A program made the position numbers and the translations under genes. Under the pieces are notes generated by a model that ran no database searches, was not told the DNA's origin, and saw only the letters and a program-made list of their open reading frames with translations. Of a stretch of 42,227 nt of DNA, positions 41,884 to 42,227 are shown piece after piece. Position 1 is the stretch's first letter. Each line of letters opens with the position of its first letter. Source of the stretch: CAVOKN01 sp963696505 (lineage in GTDB: Bacteria > Pseudomonadota > Gammaproteobacteria > Burkholderiales > Rhodocyclaceae); the NCBI GenBank assembly GCA_963696505.1, contig CAVOKN010000032.1:1-42227 (forward strand), written 5' to 3'.

Positions 41884-42220
41884 ATACGGTACCATGTTGT
41901 CTTCACTTCAGAGGCCCAGGGCGGGATGAATTTCGCTTGACCAGCCCATTGCCAAACGGCTCGCCCGTGGTTGCAGCGTGTTACACCGACGCGGTCGTTG
42001 CGTATTGTGAGGGCTTCGGAACGCTGCTGTACTGGGGTACGACGCGACGAGTCCGTCCGGGGCTGTGTATTACGAACTACAAGGGTCTGGTCGTCTGATC
42101 GCCATTGAGGTCAATGAGGCCACTGATATCGTTGCTATAATTGGAGTATTGGATGGTGGCCGCGACTACGAGCGTATCGTTGGGGAACTCGATCAAGATG
42201 ATCCCCTAGACCGTAGCTGA
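41883..42220 (+). pseudogene. parE: ParE/RelE-type toxin, decayed
   Basis: The pieces YHVVFTSEAQ, YTDAVVAYCEGFGTLLYWG, RPGLCITNYKG and RLIAIEVNEATDIVAIIGVL, then GGRDYERIVGELDQDDPLD, form a ParE-type toxin in the right order but in different frames. There is a stop after the first piece and a frame change near 42095. It follows parD directly, as expected. The last stop is at 42218-42220. Confidence 0.65.
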
Positions 42221-42227
42221 AGTAAGG

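Overview
The window reads as a high-GC betaproteobacterial chromosome, most likely from the Rhodocyclales or a close relative. This rests on the alaA-hom-thrC order, an isolated regulatory [NiFe] hydrogenase set, a PPK2, an RquA-type enzyme and an arn operon with arnA split in two. It is an inference from gene content and order; no database was searched. Genes from about 1 to 9.7 kb and from 11.5 to 24.9 kb lie almost all on the minus strand, and those from 25 to 37.5 kb mostly on the plus strand.

Region 1 (1-9.7 kb, minus strand) is mixed housekeeping: a partial gene at the edge, galT, a small cytochrome c, a NYN-LOTUS nuclease-like protein, a DUF2788 membrane peptide, a DUF2189-like membrane protein coupled to a patatin phospholipase, rdgC with one frameshift, an orphan branched-chain-type ABC binding protein, rquA (rhodoquinone synthesis), a PPK2 kinase and a small unknown protein. 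Region 2 (9.7-14.5 kb) holds a palindrome-rich divergent intergenic region, a secreted protein with four CX3C motifs, a cyclic-nucleotide-binding protein, and an ankyrin gene split by a 413-bp segment that looks like a lone integron cassette (attC-like hairpin plus an HhH glycosylase-like ORF). A lipoprotein coupled to a LysR regulator and a lone receiver-domain protein follow.

Region 3 (24.9 down to 14.5 kb, minus strand) is one long run for adding 4-amino-4-deoxy-L-arabinose to lipid A: an Mth938-domain protein, arnT, an SMR-type flippase subunit, arnB, arnC, the arnA formyltransferase half, the arnA decarboxylase half, a GNAT acetyltransferase, arnD and finally pbpC (penicillin-binding protein 1C). 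Most neighbours overlap by 4 bp. Two heptanucleotide tandem arrays flank the formyltransferase gene. Region 4 (24.9-33.3 kb) is amino-acid and NAD metabolism: alaC, alaA, hom, thrC, a methyltransferase, a tiny membrane protein, nadC and a histone-deacetylase-family amidohydrolase. Region 5 (33.5-37.5 kb) is a hydrogen-sensing set, hoxA-hoxB-hoxC, without a visible kinase or structural hydrogenase.

Region 6 (37.5-42.2 kb) is eroded. An OmpA-family gene with at least four lesions (one an 8-bp tandem duplication), a frameshifted secreted protein, a broken TetR regulator beside a clean palindromic operator, the C-terminal relic of an IS91-type Y2 transposase and a decayed ParDE toxin-antitoxin pair lie among degenerate repeats. 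No intact gene was seen there. GTAG-edged REP-like elements occur at three gene ends in the window, and each supplies the TAG stop codon of the neighbouring gene.
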